Position numbers and translations under genes: made by a program. From Amphiura filiformis (Eukaryota > Echinodermata > Ophiuroidea > Amphilepidida > Amphiuridae): a stretch of 64,000 bases of DNA. The stretch lies in NCBI RefSeq assembly GCF_039555335.1, contig NC_092628.1:59197547-59261546 (forward strand), written 5' to 3'. The number at the start of each line of letters is the position of its first letter. Position 1 is the first letter of the stretch. This document shows positions 23,001 through 34,203 of this stretch, one piece after another. The notes under the pieces are model-generated. The model did no database searches, was not told the DNA's origin, and saw nothing but the letters and a program-made list of their open reading frames with translations.

Positions 23001-23694
23001 AATTGAGCTGAAGTGACCCAATCTGGGCTTATACACTTTTGTGTTTTTTAACTGAGTAGTTTGGGACTCTACAATATGTTTATGTGTGTATTAAATCTTC
23101 AATTAAAGAATTTCATTTATTTGATGTCACTGTCACTTTTACCAGGCCTCAAAATGAGTCTTAAATTTGTACAGACCGCCCAGGTCTTATATTAGGTTGT
23201 GTACTAAGTTTTTAGGACACTATATGATATATCCAGTATCCCTCACATTGAAGGCAGGGTATTTGGTCAGAGGGCTTGCCTTTTTTTTACAAGTATTAGC
23301 CATTTGAACTATCCCTTGTGTACTAGAGGATTGGTTTGAATTGACTACGTTTGGACAGCATGACAAAATATGACAAAAAAATGTATTCCAGTTTATATAC
23401 TTTGTTCGGCTTATCAATGGCAAAGACTAATAATATTGATATAGAATGGCATGCATAACTACTCTAATTCCGCTTTAACAATTTTGGCCAATTATAGGCC
23501 AAACAAAGTATAGCTTATTGCAGGTAATTAATCTACCAGTTCTTTGTTTTGCTCAGGTACTGAATGAATACCATGCCTGTGGAGGAGATGTACGTATCAA
23601 GAGCATTGAGGAGCTGCGTGCAACATTTGAGAAGAAAGTCAACAAGAATCCCAACTTCAAAGTTCATAAGGAAACTGTGAAACTTATCAGCTAG
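14069..23694 (+). CDS. LYAR: LYAR, nucleolar zinc-finger protein of ribosome biogenesis
   Basis: Seven coding exons in consistent frame: 14069–14193, 17069–17189, 19522–19629, 20444–20551, 21613–22258, 22778–22863, 23557–23694, giving about 443 aa (human about 380). The start MVFFTCNACGTSVKKAQVEK is nearly identical to vertebrate LYAR. Zinc ligands are visible as Cys6/Cys9/His21/Cys26 and Cys34/Cys37/His49/Cys52. Exon 3 holds the conserved NVPRKKAKF. Exon 5 is a long Lys/Glu/Ser-rich nucleolar segment with KKKKK clusters. Exons 6–7 encode the conserved C-terminal domain (KFKWDRVIISVL…LKKLRKKVL…NPNFKVHK). The exon 4 end at 20551 (GAG|GTACTC) was chosen because the nearer GT at 20520 breaks frame. 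LYAR acts in the nucleolus on pre-rRNA processing and growth. The introns carry a Penelope-like element and several MITEs. Identity is firm; the exon 4 boundary is less so. Confidence 0.93.
14257..16121. mobile_element. 1.9-kb TIR element in LYAR intron 1
   Basis: About 42-bp inverted ends (ATATGGTCATTTTCAC, then GTAAAGGGTGTAACTTT) differ at about two positions. The interior repeats the motif TTTCGGAGGCTTCA at about 14792, 15337, 15353 (slightly varied) and 15525, and inverted near 15160 and 15736, often next to GTTAAC. No long open frame. Likely a non-autonomous DNA transposon with subterminal binding-site-like repeats; superfamily not assigned. Confidence 0.75.
16281..16443. mobile_element. 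Small hAT-like MITE
   Basis: Starts CAGCGTTCGAAATA and ends TATTTCGAACACTG. Flanks GGCATATA and TGCATATT are an imperfect 8-bp duplication. The interior repeats GGCCGG/GTAACTTTTT. Confidence 0.7.
16503..16749. mobile_element. MITE with GATCGACC inverted arms
   Basis: Inverted arms share AACAAATTTG, then GATCTTTCGATCGACC (left) and its counterpart GGTCGATCCGAAGATC (right), followed by ATCGATGCTT-type sequence. The loop is AT-rich. Lies in LYAR intron 1. Confidence 0.65.
17328..18930 (+). mobile_element. Truncated Penelope-like element with inverted terminal repeats
   Basis: Inserted in LYAR intron 2. It is bounded by the 13-bp direct repeat TGATGCATCACAA (17315–17327 and 18931–18943). A 105–107-bp terminal repeat occurs inverted at 17363–17469 and 18827–18933 with no difference that I could find. 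The body holds reverse transcriptase and GIY-YIG sequence. The 5' part of the RT gene is missing. Penelope-like elements are known for variable, often inverted terminal-repeat copies and 5' truncation. The identical arms and intact duplication argue for a recent insertion. Confidence 0.9.
17470..18790 (+). pseudogene. Penelope-like RT / GIY-YIG endonuclease remnant
   Basis: RT motifs in order: DVVSLFTNTP (17535–17564), GAAMGSPVSP (17724–17753), WKRYVDD (17832–17852), IPFLDTLIVRKPDG, and VYRKATHTDQYL with SHHP. A GIY-YIG segment follows at about 18456–18548 (IYEIPCANCDSTYVGETGRR, with the Cys pair typical of animal elements). Endonuclease-like sequence (EAIWIRKR…MNRDEG) continues past the end of the main open frame, so the copy is broken. 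The ATG at 17274 lies in host intron and is not the real start. Confidence 0.9.
18944..19521 (+). other. LYAR intron 2 remainder
   Basis: No further repeat or RNA gene recognised between the Penelope-like insertion and exon 3. Confidence 0.4.
19761..19918. mobile_element. Palindromic MITE in LYAR intron 3
   Basis: About 70-bp arms (AACCAAACT…TTAATCAGTGA…GAATTTGACAGGTGCTAA) are inverted around a short AT loop near 19835. A near-complete hairpin. Confidence 0.8.
20571..21016. mobile_element. Mariner/Tc1-like non-autonomous element
   Basis: Ends CAGGGTGTCTCAAAATGATT and, inverted, CAGGTTTTCTCAAAATGATT, each next to TA (20569–20570, 21017–21018). No transposase. Begins only 19 bases after the proposed end of LYAR exon 4. 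Confidence 0.8.
22259..22440 (+). promoter_or_regulatory. LYAR: Possible intronic polyadenylation end of a short LYAR form
   Basis: If the exon 5 donor (CTA|GTAAGT at 22259) is not used, the frame continues 17 codons into the intron and stops at 22309–22311. AATAAA follows at about 22404. This would give a LYAR form lacking the C-terminal domain. Inferred from sequence only. Confidence 0.35.
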
Positions 23695-24053
23695 ATAGAC
23701 TGAGAACATTTGGAGACATTTATATTTGACTATAAATGAAGAGCCCGGATGCAAACAATGTATGCCAATCAGGAGAATATTGTTTTCTCCAGCTTTGCTT
23801 TTTACTTCGCAAATTACAAAGGCAGTACATATATCAAGAGCTCCATGCAGCATCGCGTCATCACTATTTGGGCCAATTTAAGTAAGGGCTATTTCATGGA
23901 TATGTGATTTTATTGGGGCTGGAAATGGACACAGGTCTTTGTTTTCACTGAAAAGCTCATTATTTTCTGTAAATTTTTGTTATAAGGTCTCATTTACGCA
24001 AAATGGATATGAGGTAGTGTTGCGCTGAGTCTGTGATGGTTGGAAAGTAAAAT

Positions 24054-24306
24054 GTGACATATGATCTGGTCCGTGGAGGCCAAAGGGGGGCATTTTTGAA
24101 ACTGAGTTACTATATTATTACCAAATACAAACATTAGGCTATCATATACTGAAAATCCCAAAGGTCTAGCATACTTGGTTCTAAAGTTATGAAGTTTTGT
24201 GATGTGTATTTTCTTATGTATTTTATTGTTTTTTACTCCATATTTTTTAATTTATCTCAATTTCAAATGTGCCGCCTTTGGCCTCCATGGACCAGATCGT
24301 GTCATA
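24054..24306. mobile_element. Inverted-repeat element (GATCTGGTCC ends)
   Basis: Ends GATCTGGTCCGTGGAGGCC and its inverse GGCCTCCATGGACCAGATC, with the match running about 45 bp inward. A truncated copy lies at 3837–4040. Downstream of LYAR, possibly within its 3' UTR region. Confidence 0.75.
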
Positions 24307-25657
24307 AATGCTAATGTTGATTACTTTTGTTTTAACTTTTGTGGTAAGAACCCTTAAATTTTTCAAGGTCATTCTAGTATTGCATATAAATGTTCATCAT
24401 AAAACAAAAGTAAGGTGTTTTTTACAGAGTCTATGATTTCAGATTTCTTGCGTGATTTTTACAATTTCATTTTGCGTTACATTTTTATGTGCATCGGTAA
24501 TAACTTTGTTGATGATTTTAAATGCATCGCCTGAATCAATTAGCAGCTGAAATATTGAGGATTATTCAGGATTTTGATGAGTTCTGTACATCTTGTGTTG
24601 ATTATTATCCACTACATTTGTTTAAATTCTGTCTTACAAGGCAGAAATTAAATATGCTGCAGCTATTCATTTGCCAGATTTTAGCATAAAGCATAATAAT
24701 CAAGAATGAACCGTATTTTTAAGAAATATGGATACCTTTCGAGCACGATAAAAAAGTCATTTTTGATTGTTTATACAATTTTTCCTGGGCTGTAATTTTG
24801 TTCCTTTTGTTCTTGTTTAAGATTACACCATTGAAGGTAACAAAAATGACATGTTTCTTTTGTATCAGGCAATTTAGATTTAATGAATATTATTATTGAG
24901 TTTTTGTGCATTTTCCTTATATTTACACATTTAGCCTTTATTATTTACAAACCTTAATTTATTGTGTGGCCATCTTAATTAAGAACCGCATAATACTTGT
25001 TGCTCAAGTGAGTTGTGACTATACAGCACTCGCAGGCCTCAAATTTTAATGTTTAAAATGTCAAAAGGCAATGTTTAATTTTCACTTTTCAACATAAATG
25101 AAGTTACCAATTGCTAACAGTGCATATGAGTAGTTACTGAAGTATGAAATTTTATCGTGTCATTAAACAATGGAAAACAAAAGAACTTTGCATGGTTGTG
25201 TTGTCACAAAATAGATTTTCCAGACATCTTGTTTGTTTTGTTTGATGTCACGTGTTTACCATTGAAGGCAGAGGAAGTTATGATTCACATTATACTGTCT
25301 TGATATGTAAAATGATTAACAGGGAATAATTTTAAGACTTGATCTCTTGAAGTAGTGAATATCATCAGTGGCCGCGCCACAGGGGAGGGGGCATTTCTTG
25401 CCCCCAGTCAGAACTCTTTCCCCCCCTGTTTCCCCCCGTAAAAACCCAAAATTACAAAAATGTCACCTTTTTGTGGTAAATTAACAAAAATAGATTTATT
25501 TTAAAATTTAAATCACTGTGTGGCATTAGATGTCAAATCAATTTAAATGGTTTGTTTTTAAGGTTTAGTGCAGATAGGAACATTTAAAAACCAGGCTTTA
25601 TAGTTGATTGTTTGCATCCATTATATGTTATCCAATAGGATCATAAAAGTTTACAAC
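24307..25657. other. LYAR downstream / intergenic sequence
   Basis: AT-rich, no gene. ATTAAA at 25162–25167 is followed by GT-rich sequence and could be a distal LYAR poly(A) site. A GC-rich transposon fragment (CAGTGGCCGCGCCACAGGGG) lies near 25370–25450. Confidence 0.35.
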
Positions 25658-25926
25658 TTTTGATCCAAACACAAGAAATTATTCCTACCTCAAAATGTTC
25701 AGGTACCTCGCCATCTTTCATCAGTGAGATGTGTGACTGATGTGTATCATCAGGTTGTGACCTTTTTGAACTTGAACTTAGTCACAGTCAACAAAGACAT
25801 GAGAAGGTACAAACTTCCAGGAGTCTACATGTTCGAGACTATGATCAAGCCTCTCTCTCCTAATACAAGATAAGGAGTCATCTGAAAATTCTGAGGTTGG
25901 AATAATTTCTTGTGTTTGGATCAAAA
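25658..25926. mobile_element. MITE with about 45-bp inverted arms
   Basis: TTTTGATCCAAACACAAGAA at the left is inverted at the right (TTCTTGTGTTTGGATCAAAA). The match continues through ATTATTCC and the CCTCA…TTCAG region. Confidence 0.75.
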
Positions 25927-26054
25927 TCATTAAATATACCAAGAGCGTCCGTCTAGAGATCAGAAGGCAGGTGTGTAAATTTAAGATTTGTGTACAAAGT
26001 ATTGGCCATATGGGCAAAAACTGGGTGTGTATTTACAAATTTGGGTGTGTAAAA

Positions 26055-26230
26055 CACTCCCTACATGGCTGACTGCCTAAGCCCTTGTCAGAAGGTCATA
26101 GTTTGAATCCCATGCTGGCACATTCCCTTGCTTTTTTTTCCCTTGTTGGGTTGTGTGCCGGTGGGGATTTGTGTTTATTTGTTGTCTTGTTTAATTGTTA
26201 CACTTTCGGTTGGTAAACTGTTCTTTCTTT
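26055..26230 (+). repeat. tRNA-derived SINE
   Basis: Pol III promoter-like boxes: A box TGGCTGACTGC (26067–26077) and B box GTTTGAATCCC (26101–26111), 23 bases apart. They are followed by a tRNA-unrelated tail rich in TTTGTTG/TTTG. No tRNA cloverleaf forms well. Confidence 0.55.
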
Positions 26231-26604
26231 CTAATACCAACACAGATGATCTTCCATGAAGGATCATTGAATAATATGGAAAGCATCATATAATATGACT
26301 TTGTTGGTATAGATATAAATGTTACTCAAAATACACTGCTACATGTATAATTTAAAATACACTATGTATTATTTAAGCTAGTCTTTTCACTAGAAACTGA
26401 AAAAGGGTTTAAAAAATTGAGTATTTCAATTGTTGAAGTTTCCCAACATCTGTACTTGACAGTTTCCTTTTTATTGATCATATTATCTCTTAACATAAGT
26501 AAATATTAAAAATTACCACAGGCTGAGTGTCTCCCATTTAGCGGCATAGGCACAGGAAACACATATGGCCTCCAACCAAAAACCCCTGGCAGTGTTAAGG
26601 TTAA

Positions 26605-26751
26605 AGCCATATTATAACATTTCGTTAAAAATAGATTAGTATTGATTTTTGCAGAGAATCTTTGTTTACTAAAGTACATTACAATCGTGTAAAAACCTGA
26701 ATTAAAAAAAAAATTGTGGGCGTTCTCCTCAGCAAATGTTATAATATGGCT
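26605..26751. mobile_element. TTAA MITE (AGCCATATTATAACATTT ends)
   Basis: Perfect inverted ends AGCCATATTATAACATTT / AAATGTTATAATATGGCT, flanked by TTAA (26601–26604, 26752–26755). Confidence 0.9.
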
Positions 26752-26784
26752 TTAATGTATGTTAGGCTTTGAGTACCACTCTTT

Positions 26785-26971
26785 CAGGGTGTCCCAAATG
26801 ATGAGTACTACCAGTGCATGCCATAACCTATTCAAAGACATTCCAGAATCAAATCTTCGCATTCTGTTTGTTGTGGAAGTTACGGAAAATACAATTGTCT
26901 ATATCATGTTGTAAACTTTGACTTCAAACTACCATGAAATCCATGAGTACTTACAATTTTGAGACATCCAG
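26785..26971. mobile_element. Short mariner/Tc1-like MITE
   Basis: Starts CAGGGTGTCCCAAATGATGA. The right end, inverted, reads CTGGATGTCTCAAAATTGTA, with TA following. Same terminal theme as the elements at 20571 and 59446. Confidence 0.65.
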
Positions 26972-27209
26972 TAAGACAGAGTTGTTAGGTCTTTAATACT
27001 ATGCCTGTAAAAGTTGACCAACTTATATACAAGTGGCCATATGTATGTTTATATTCTGATTTCTAAGATTGAGCAGCTGACATGTGGTTCACCAATTCAA
27101 TTTATGAGGTCAACCGAAGTATTTGTGTCTTATCAAAGTGCAGATAGACATTCAATTTTAATTCATGGGGTAATTAATATTACATAGTAATTGTGTGAAA
27201 CAGATTTAA

Positions 27210-27538
27210 AGGAGTATTTCATGATCCTAGCATCCTCTTTTTATGACATTTTTCAGTAGATATCCACGAAAAAAGCTTATTCCCAAAATTTCAGTTGATT
27301 CCGATTCTGCGTTTGCGAGTTATGCATGATTATGTGTAGTATTAAACTGCTCATAGACAATGTGTTGTAATTTCATTCTGGTATACCAGAACGAAATTCA
27401 AATTTCACGATACCTTTGCTAAACGAATTTATCTGCAAGAAATTTTTTGTACATAAACATGTAACCAAAGGTTTCCAGTGATATAAAAATCTCAACTTTT
27501 TTTGTAGGGGGATGATGCTGTGGATTAGAAATGCCTTT
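27210..27538 (+). mobile_element. TTAA MITE (ATTTCATGATCC family)
   Basis: Inverted ends AGGAGTATTTCATGATCC and GGATTAGAAATGCCTTT, with TTAA at 27206–27209 and 27539–27542. A second copy, inverted, spans 44329–44935. Confidence 0.8.
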
Positions 27539-28216
27539 TTAAAATACCGATAATGAAGCAACCTATATCACTTGATAATCATGAATTGATATGATTTGAT
27601 TGATTTCCATTTGAAATATTATGGATAATAAATTTTACCTTTTAATTGTTTTGGTCTTGTTTCTTAGTATTATTCTTCAAGTATTATAATCAAGAATGGC
27701 AAAGTTGAATGCTTAAAATTCCAACTATTTGGAACCCATGTAGTCCATTTATGCCAATTTTCAACCAGGCTTCCCACCCAGTTGGATCACAAACTTAAAA
27801 CATGGGGTCAGGAGACTAAGGAATACACCCTTTTGCAATTTCAATCGATATCAAAACAGAGTGCATTGTGGATAATATGCATGGGAGATAAACAGCATGG
27901 AACTCACAGTATTTCGGTGAACATTGCACTTTGTAAAAAATGATTTAAATTCTACTTGTCTTGCACAAACCTGGGGCTATAATAATGAAAATTGGTTGAG
28001 CCAAGTTAAAACTGCCATGTTAAAAGTCAGCCATTAATGGACGAGATAGGATTGTTGACGTCTATCTCTCATAGATGTACCAGATGTCAAATTCCCGATC
28101 ATGCACAATTTGAATTTTGATAGGGCTTATGAGCAGTGCCAGAGACGTGTGACAATTTGAATTTTGACATGGGGTTGCGAGTGGTTACTTTCAAATAAAG
28201 GGCAGATTCAGGTGCC

Positions 28217-28487
28217 CAGTGGCGTAACTACCGGGGGGCAGAGGGGGGAAACATGCCCCGGGCGCTACCCTTAGGGGGGCGCCAAATTGACCAATTCAGC
28301 ATCGATTCTGCGCCCCTCCAAGCGATGAAAGTCAAAATTTTCGCACGCTTCGCGCGCATTTCAGCACGAAATCAACTTCTAGTAACTAAAATTTGTTAGT
28401 GGTAGGCCTTATTTGTCCAAAATTTCTCGGGTGTAGGGGCACATTTTGTTTTTTGCCCGGGCGCCACCAAACCTAGTTACGCCACTG
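28217..28487. mobile_element. CAGTGGCGTAACTA hAT-like MITE
   Basis: Perfect inverted ends CAGTGGCGTAACTA / TAGTTACGCCACTG, flanked by the 8-bp duplication CAGGTGCC (28209–28216, 28488–28495). The interior has a GCACGCTTCGCGCGC core shared with the 54.7-kb element. Confidence 0.93.
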
Positions 28488-28910
28488 CAGGTGCCCCTCT
28501 AACAAAGAAAGGGTGGGAAGTAATAGAAAGCCTGTTCAGTTAATACAGATATGGTACCAATCAGTGATTTGACCCCTTTATTTGCACAATTTTCCAACCC
28601 TCTTGCCCCCCCCCCCCCAGCATAGCCAAAATTTCAAACTATGAACACATGGATCCAAGCCTGTTTCAAGTTAATGGTGTTCCATTTCCATACAGGATCA
28701 AAATGAGGAAATACACATCTTTTACATCAATTTTTGTTTTATTATAACAAATAAGTGCAAAGAATTTATGAGAAAGTAAAAAACTTAAGATACAAAATGT
28801 TATCTACATTCAGGTTATTGTAGCAGCTTCAGTTGTTAGATCAAATGATTTGTTATTACTGCTACTATGAACACAAATGACAAATTAAGGATTAATTTCA
28901 ATTACATCTA

Positions 28911-29010
28911 AGGGATGAAATCAAAACTCGACCGGCGGTTCCGTCTGGTTGCTATTGTTCTAAACAATGACAACCAGACGGAACCGCTGGTCGAGTTTTG
29001 ATTTCATCCC
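28911..29010. mobile_element. 100-bp palindromic MITE, TA-flanked
   Basis: About 43-bp arms starting AGGGATGAAATCAAAACTCG are inverted with very few differences around a short loop. TA lies at 28909–28910 and 29011–29012. Confidence 0.9.
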
Positions 29011-29606
29011 TAAACCAATTTGTGGTGTGAGTTACTCAAATATTAAGAAAACAATTGAAGGGCATTGGAAGTTGGCTCTCATTTTTATATGAATAGTGTG
29101 TTCCAAGTACCTCTGCAACCAATCCAATGTTGACATACAGTACTGTCTGTATAAATGCCTTACATATTTTTTCCATAAAAATGCACAAGAATTTTTCATG
29201 ACATTATCATGCGAGTAAGCTGCATGTCACAATTGTGAACTTGCATGGACAAAACCTATTGTAAACTTCAGCTTTGATCCAGACCATTGCAAAATTATAG
29301 TGTAAAACTAATTAATCACATTTTTCCATGAAAATGCACTTACGAATGCAATTTTGTACAAACTACCGATAATCCATCCGTGAACACTGTTTACATCAGC
29401 CACCATTTGAACCCAGAAGCGAGTCCTATTCTGCCCCAATGGTTAAGCTTACACATTAATTTCTTTCAACAAACATTTGCCTCTAACAAACCTCCCTTTT
29501 GAAAAATTGCATGCCCCAGGACATGTATTACAGACAATACAGTACTTAAATTCAAACCAATCTTGCAGCATTTTGTATTGATGAATACCTTTGTCAATAC
29601 ATGGCT

Positions 29607-29797
29607 CCCTGGTTTCTCTACCAGAAATAGATTTCCACCAAAATTCCTTCCCGCAAGGTAAAGGACATATGAATAACAATAAATAACAATACATACAGTT
29701 CGGAGATTAATCCATCAGCCTTGTTGTGCAATATGCACATAGCATTGTGTGCGGGAAAGAATTTCAGTACAAACTGACCTCCGAAAGACAACCAGGG
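29607..29797. mobile_element. MITE, family shared with 32.3 kb
   Basis: Imperfect inverted arms (CCTGGTTTCTCTACC… and …AAAGACAACCAGG) with a central TACAGTTCGGAGATTAATC that recurs at 32385–32400. Confidence 0.6.
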
Positions 29798-30146
29798 GCC
29801 AAATATTGAACAAAATTGCTACAGCAGGTAATGCATATTTCGTATATCATAAGAAGCATGCCTTCTTTCAATTAGGAATTGGGGAAAAGACATCTTGACA
29901 CAGGAACAAATTAAATGAGTGATTCTACCAAACGATATACTCATTGGATATCTTGATTCTTGAATCACTCTTCTGTTGATGCAAATGCACACCTTTGTTC
30001 CTGAGGGCATTTTGTATTCAAAAAGACGAGCCCTGATTAGTAAACTATTGAATGACATACCTGAAAAATATGCAAATGTTATGACATCATTTCAGAATCA
30101 TATCTAATTTGTGAGTCGTGTTGTAAAAGGAGCGTTTTACATTTAA

Positions 30147-30304
30147 AGTCCATTTGGCCTCCTCGAGACAGTGACATTGATACTTTGTCACACTTGTACA
30201 AATGCACCACCTTTTATCGCACATGTAAACATGCCACTTCTTTGAGTTAACCATGTACTGGAGCACATACAGATATCACTGCGTTGAGGAAGGCCAAATG
30301 GACT
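30147..30304. mobile_element. Short MITE (AGTCCATTTGGCC ends)
   Basis: AGTCCATTTGGCCTCCTC at the left is inverted as GAGGAAGGCCAAATGGACT at the right. No coding content. Confidence 0.7.
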
Positions 30305-31765
30305 ATTGAAAGATAGGGCACTGTAACTGCAGTTTCAGGCTTGTACTTTTTATGTTTTAATCCCAGATATAAAATTCTATTGTACAATAATCAGGTCCTG
30401 TTCATCCTCAACATGTAAATGTCCTACACCTGAAAGCTTCAAACATTGATATACACAAGTCAAGCTTATAAGTCTGTATGACCCATCATACAGTTTATAC
30501 AAATTACACAAGTTTCCAGTATGATGGAGAGTTGAAATCTTGCAAAAAAGTTTTTAAATGGTGTACATTGTTTATATAAAATAAATATATCAATTACTTA
30601 CAAAAAATAATACAGTTTTTGTACAAAAAGAATAAGGCACATAATATCTACATTGTTATCTAAAAAGTTTGATTCCTCTCAAAGGTCCCATGATGACATT
30701 TCATCTGGGTTGGCCTGGGCTGGTAACACTGACCAGGTCAGACATAAACAGTAAATACTACCAAGGCTTTGGCAAGAAATACTGGGAAACAGGACTCAAA
30801 AAAGTATGCTGGGGCTATAGGGAAATTCAAATCGTGCAAAATAACCCTTGTGGAAAACATTTGTCAATGGCAGAAAGTACACACACACCCCGACATAAAT
30901 TCTAACCTACCCTGAAATGAAATGAATAACCAAATACACACACATTAACACAAAAGAAATTCACTGCATTAGTGTCAGGGGTGATGTGTGTTCAAATGGA
31001 ACAACACTTTTTGATTTTGAGTAATTATTCATATTAGACAAAATAAGTGAAATGTATGATCTTAAAACCTTTTTCAAAACTTAATTGTCACCACATAAAA
31101 ATGGGTGAAACTTTTCAAATGTTCACATGTTATCCCCTTTACGACTTGAACTATATTTTCAATTCTTAGCTATTTCCCAGTATTTCCCACCTTAGCCAAC
31201 CCCAATATATAGATTCCAGTTGACTTATAAACTGAAATTTATAATAACATGGTTTGATCAGAGCTACTACATTTTCTATTCTACAATAAAGCGTTACTAT
31301 TTCTAGTACACCCATTACAAACATCAGTACTTCCAAAAAGAACACAAAGCACCACTTTCCTTCATATAACTTGTACAACTACAAGCACATAGGTTTAAAT
31401 ACAAATTGTAAAATTTAATTACGTAAGGCCAAAAAAATAATTCAAGGTTTGTCTCTCAAACCAACACTGCAAAAAGGGTGTAAAAGCCATTCCAGCATGT
31501 AGCCCTATGCACTGGTCCTTTTTTACATATGTTTCCAGTTAGCAAGGGGGAAAATGGCTGCATAAAAAAGCAGGCTAACAGCACAGTAAAAAAATCCCAT
31601 GTTTTGCCTAGCTTATTATACTAGGATAATATAGCACACAGCTATTTTGCAAAATGTTTGGAGACACTGACCTTTCTTTATTTTGGCCTCAATGTGTAAC
31701 CAGAATATACTGCACTTGTATCAGTAATGTACTCATCTACAACTTGTGCAATATATTCTTGTATT
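30305..31765. other. Intergenic, no recognisable gene
   Basis: AT-rich sequence between LYAR and NSMCE4A. Short open frames (78, 70 codons) show no family resemblance or splice logic. Confidence 0.4.
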
Positions 31766-31966
31766 TGGGCAATTTCAAGCATCATTCCGCAACGCGAAGT
31801 TTGCATATGCAAATTAGGGTCATTTGGAAAAGTTTCTCCCACCTTAATCTTTCACTTACCCAAAATAGTTTCCATTATGCTTTTCACCTACCTAATTGGC
31901 TGCTGCATTAAAAAGAATTCATGTGCAAACTTCGCGTTGCGGAATGGTGTTGCTTGGAATTGCCCA
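31766..31966. mobile_element. MITE with CCGCAACGCGAAGTTTGCA arms
   Basis: About 45-bp inverted arms (TGGGCAATTTCAAGCA, CCGCAACGCGAAGTTTGCA and their complements) around an AT-rich loop. Confidence 0.8.
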
Positions 31967-32293
31967 TTTTAAAGCCATTTAAGTTTGACCAAGTACTTAT
32001 AACTATAATTTACAGTATTTCTACAACTAGAGAACAGGTTAAAAACAAATTTAGGACTTTACAGACACACACACTTACTTACCCTTCCATGTTCTTAAAA
32101 ATCAATCCCAACATTGTCAAGAATTAATATCACCAGTATTGCTGCATGAGACATTGAAACAAGCCCTGGGCATGTCTTAACTTTTTTTTAATCTTTGGTC
32201 TTAGCCTGTACTTCCCTTAGCGTCAAACTTGTAGTCCTGGCAGGTTCCACAGACTCTTTTTTTCCCTTTCTCCTAATAAAAATCCAATAAGCA

Positions 32294-32475
32294 ATACACA
32301 GATTTAGGGTTTCTCTACCGAAAGTCAATTTGTGCCGAAATTCCTTCACACAATGCAATAAGCGTTTTGCATATCAATAGATACAGTTCGGAGGTTAATC
32401 AATATTTTTTGTTATGCAATATAAGGAATTTCGGCACAAATTGACTTCCGGTAGAGAAACCCTAAATCCGCGTAT
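32294..32475. mobile_element. MITE with about 50-bp inverted arms
   Basis: GATTTAGGGTTTCTCTACCG and GTCAATTTGTGCCGAAATTC recur inverted at 32424–32475. The central block matches the 29.7-kb MITE. Confidence 0.85.
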
Positions 32476-33263
32476 AGAGGACCAAGTGGTGAATTTGGGT
32501 CTCCTGGACCCTTTAATGCAGGTTGTATCAACCCTGTTAGTTTTTTATCATAAAAATAATACATTTGATTTATGCAGTACTCTTGTTTCAATCCCTGTTC
32601 AAGACCATCATCATGTTGCGCTGTCAAAATGCTACTTACATACGTACAATACAAGTTATTCACTAATACTAAGAATAATTATAATTACTTAATAACATAT
32701 GAACTCTAAACTACTTTAACTTGCAGAATTGTATGAGAAATATTTCTTGGGCAGGCAAAGTATGTGAAAATTTGTATGTGTTTGAAAAGATCCAAATTTC
32801 AAATTGTCAGCCTCCTCAACTGCTCAACTTACTATTCAGCCAAATTGAATATTTTACCCGAGTCCATTACCATGGTGCATCTGTTACAAGTCATTGACTA
32901 ACCTTGTTCCAGAATTATTCATTCATATTCAAAGAAAGGTGACTATACAGTTTTGTTTTACAAGTTTCTTAACCATATTTTTCTTTGTTTAGGCAATTAT
33001 AGTAGGCTATTGACAAAATACTACAAGTTCTACAACCATGTACTTCCTTATCATATTTTGACCATTTCGCAAAAAAAGTAAATAAAAATTATTAACATAC
33101 CAAGGAATGTTATAAGGGAAAGCAAAATTATCAAGGAATGTTATTGTGGAGAATGAGTATGTCATTGTTTGTTGTTATACCATTGAGAGAATAAAACTCG
33201 TGCTTCTTTCACTATTCCTCTCGGCAGTCGCACCATCTTTAATTAAATCTGACTCAGTCAGGC

Positions 33264-33350
33264 AAAATTAGGGCACACCAAAAATAGGGAACACCAAAAC
33301 TAGGGAACACCAAAAAATAGGGAACACCAAAAATAGGGAACACCAAACAA
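33264..33350 (+). repeat. Five-copy minisatellite (TAGGGAACACCAAAA)
   Basis: Consecutive copies of TAGGG(A/C)ACACCAAAA with 16–19-bp spacing. Confidence 0.9.
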
Positions 33351-33422
33351 TAAGATTCATTGAAAAAATGGCATTCTACAAGTTCATTACTTTGTAACCA
33401 AGTATGTCAGGTTGGGATTTAA

Positions 33423-34203
33423 GGTGGTACTACACCGCTTGATAAATTTGTGTTTATTACTGCATTTTTCTCAAAAAAATAACAACACACTGGTAAAAAA
33501 AGTTCTATATATTATAGGGGCAAGGAATCCAGTTACTACACTGGAATTTCAGTGACTCAATACAAGCGGTACGTTATTTATGATAAGAAAAGTGGTACCG
33601 CTAAAAATGTACCTCATTTTTTAACATATATAATGAACCACTTGTCTTGAATCACTGAAATTTCAGTGCATTGAATTCGTTGCCCCTATAATATACATAA
33701 CTTTTGTTAGCAGTGTGTAGTTATTTTTTGAGAAAAATGTAAAATTACGGTAGTCACAAAATATATCAGGGGGTGTAGTATAGAGTCTGAAGTTTTTCGT
33801 TTTACGGAAAACGGAAAAAAATCACGGAATCGGAGGTACAACATGTATGATGTGACAAAAATTGTTAAAAGATAAGAGAAATAAATGTAAAAGACAATCA
33901 TGAGTTGTGTGTGTCAATTTTTATGTTAAAAATACTGTTCAATAATACCGAAATAAAGGTATATTACCGGCATGACCCCCTATATCCCTCCAAGGATGGT
34001 AATGTCGGCCTATTATCGCGAGAATATTCCAATCAGAATATTGATCGCGATATTGAACACTTTATTATGACCATTAACGTCATTGTTTTTATATTTTAAG
34101 CTTTATTCATGAAACACGGATTTACAAATTTTACAACACGGATTACAACACGGAAAATGGATTTTAGAAAACGGTAAACTTCGGACTCTAGTGTAGTACC
34201 ACC
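33423..34203. mobile_element. TTAA MITE carrying a nested hAT-like insertion
   Basis: Ends GGTGGTACTACACC / GGTGTAGTACCACC, flanked by TTAA (33419–33422, 34204–34207). Arms of about 130 bp match those at 5885–6239. The right arm is split by the element at 33781–34190. Confidence 0.85.
33781..34190. mobile_element. hAT-like insertion with 8-bp target duplication
   Basis: Inverted ends TAGAGTCTGAAGTTT / AAACTTCGGACTCTA, flanked by GTGTAGTA (33773–33780, 34191–34198), which is part of the interrupted MITE end. The interior repeats ACGGAAAA motifs. Confidence 0.92.
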
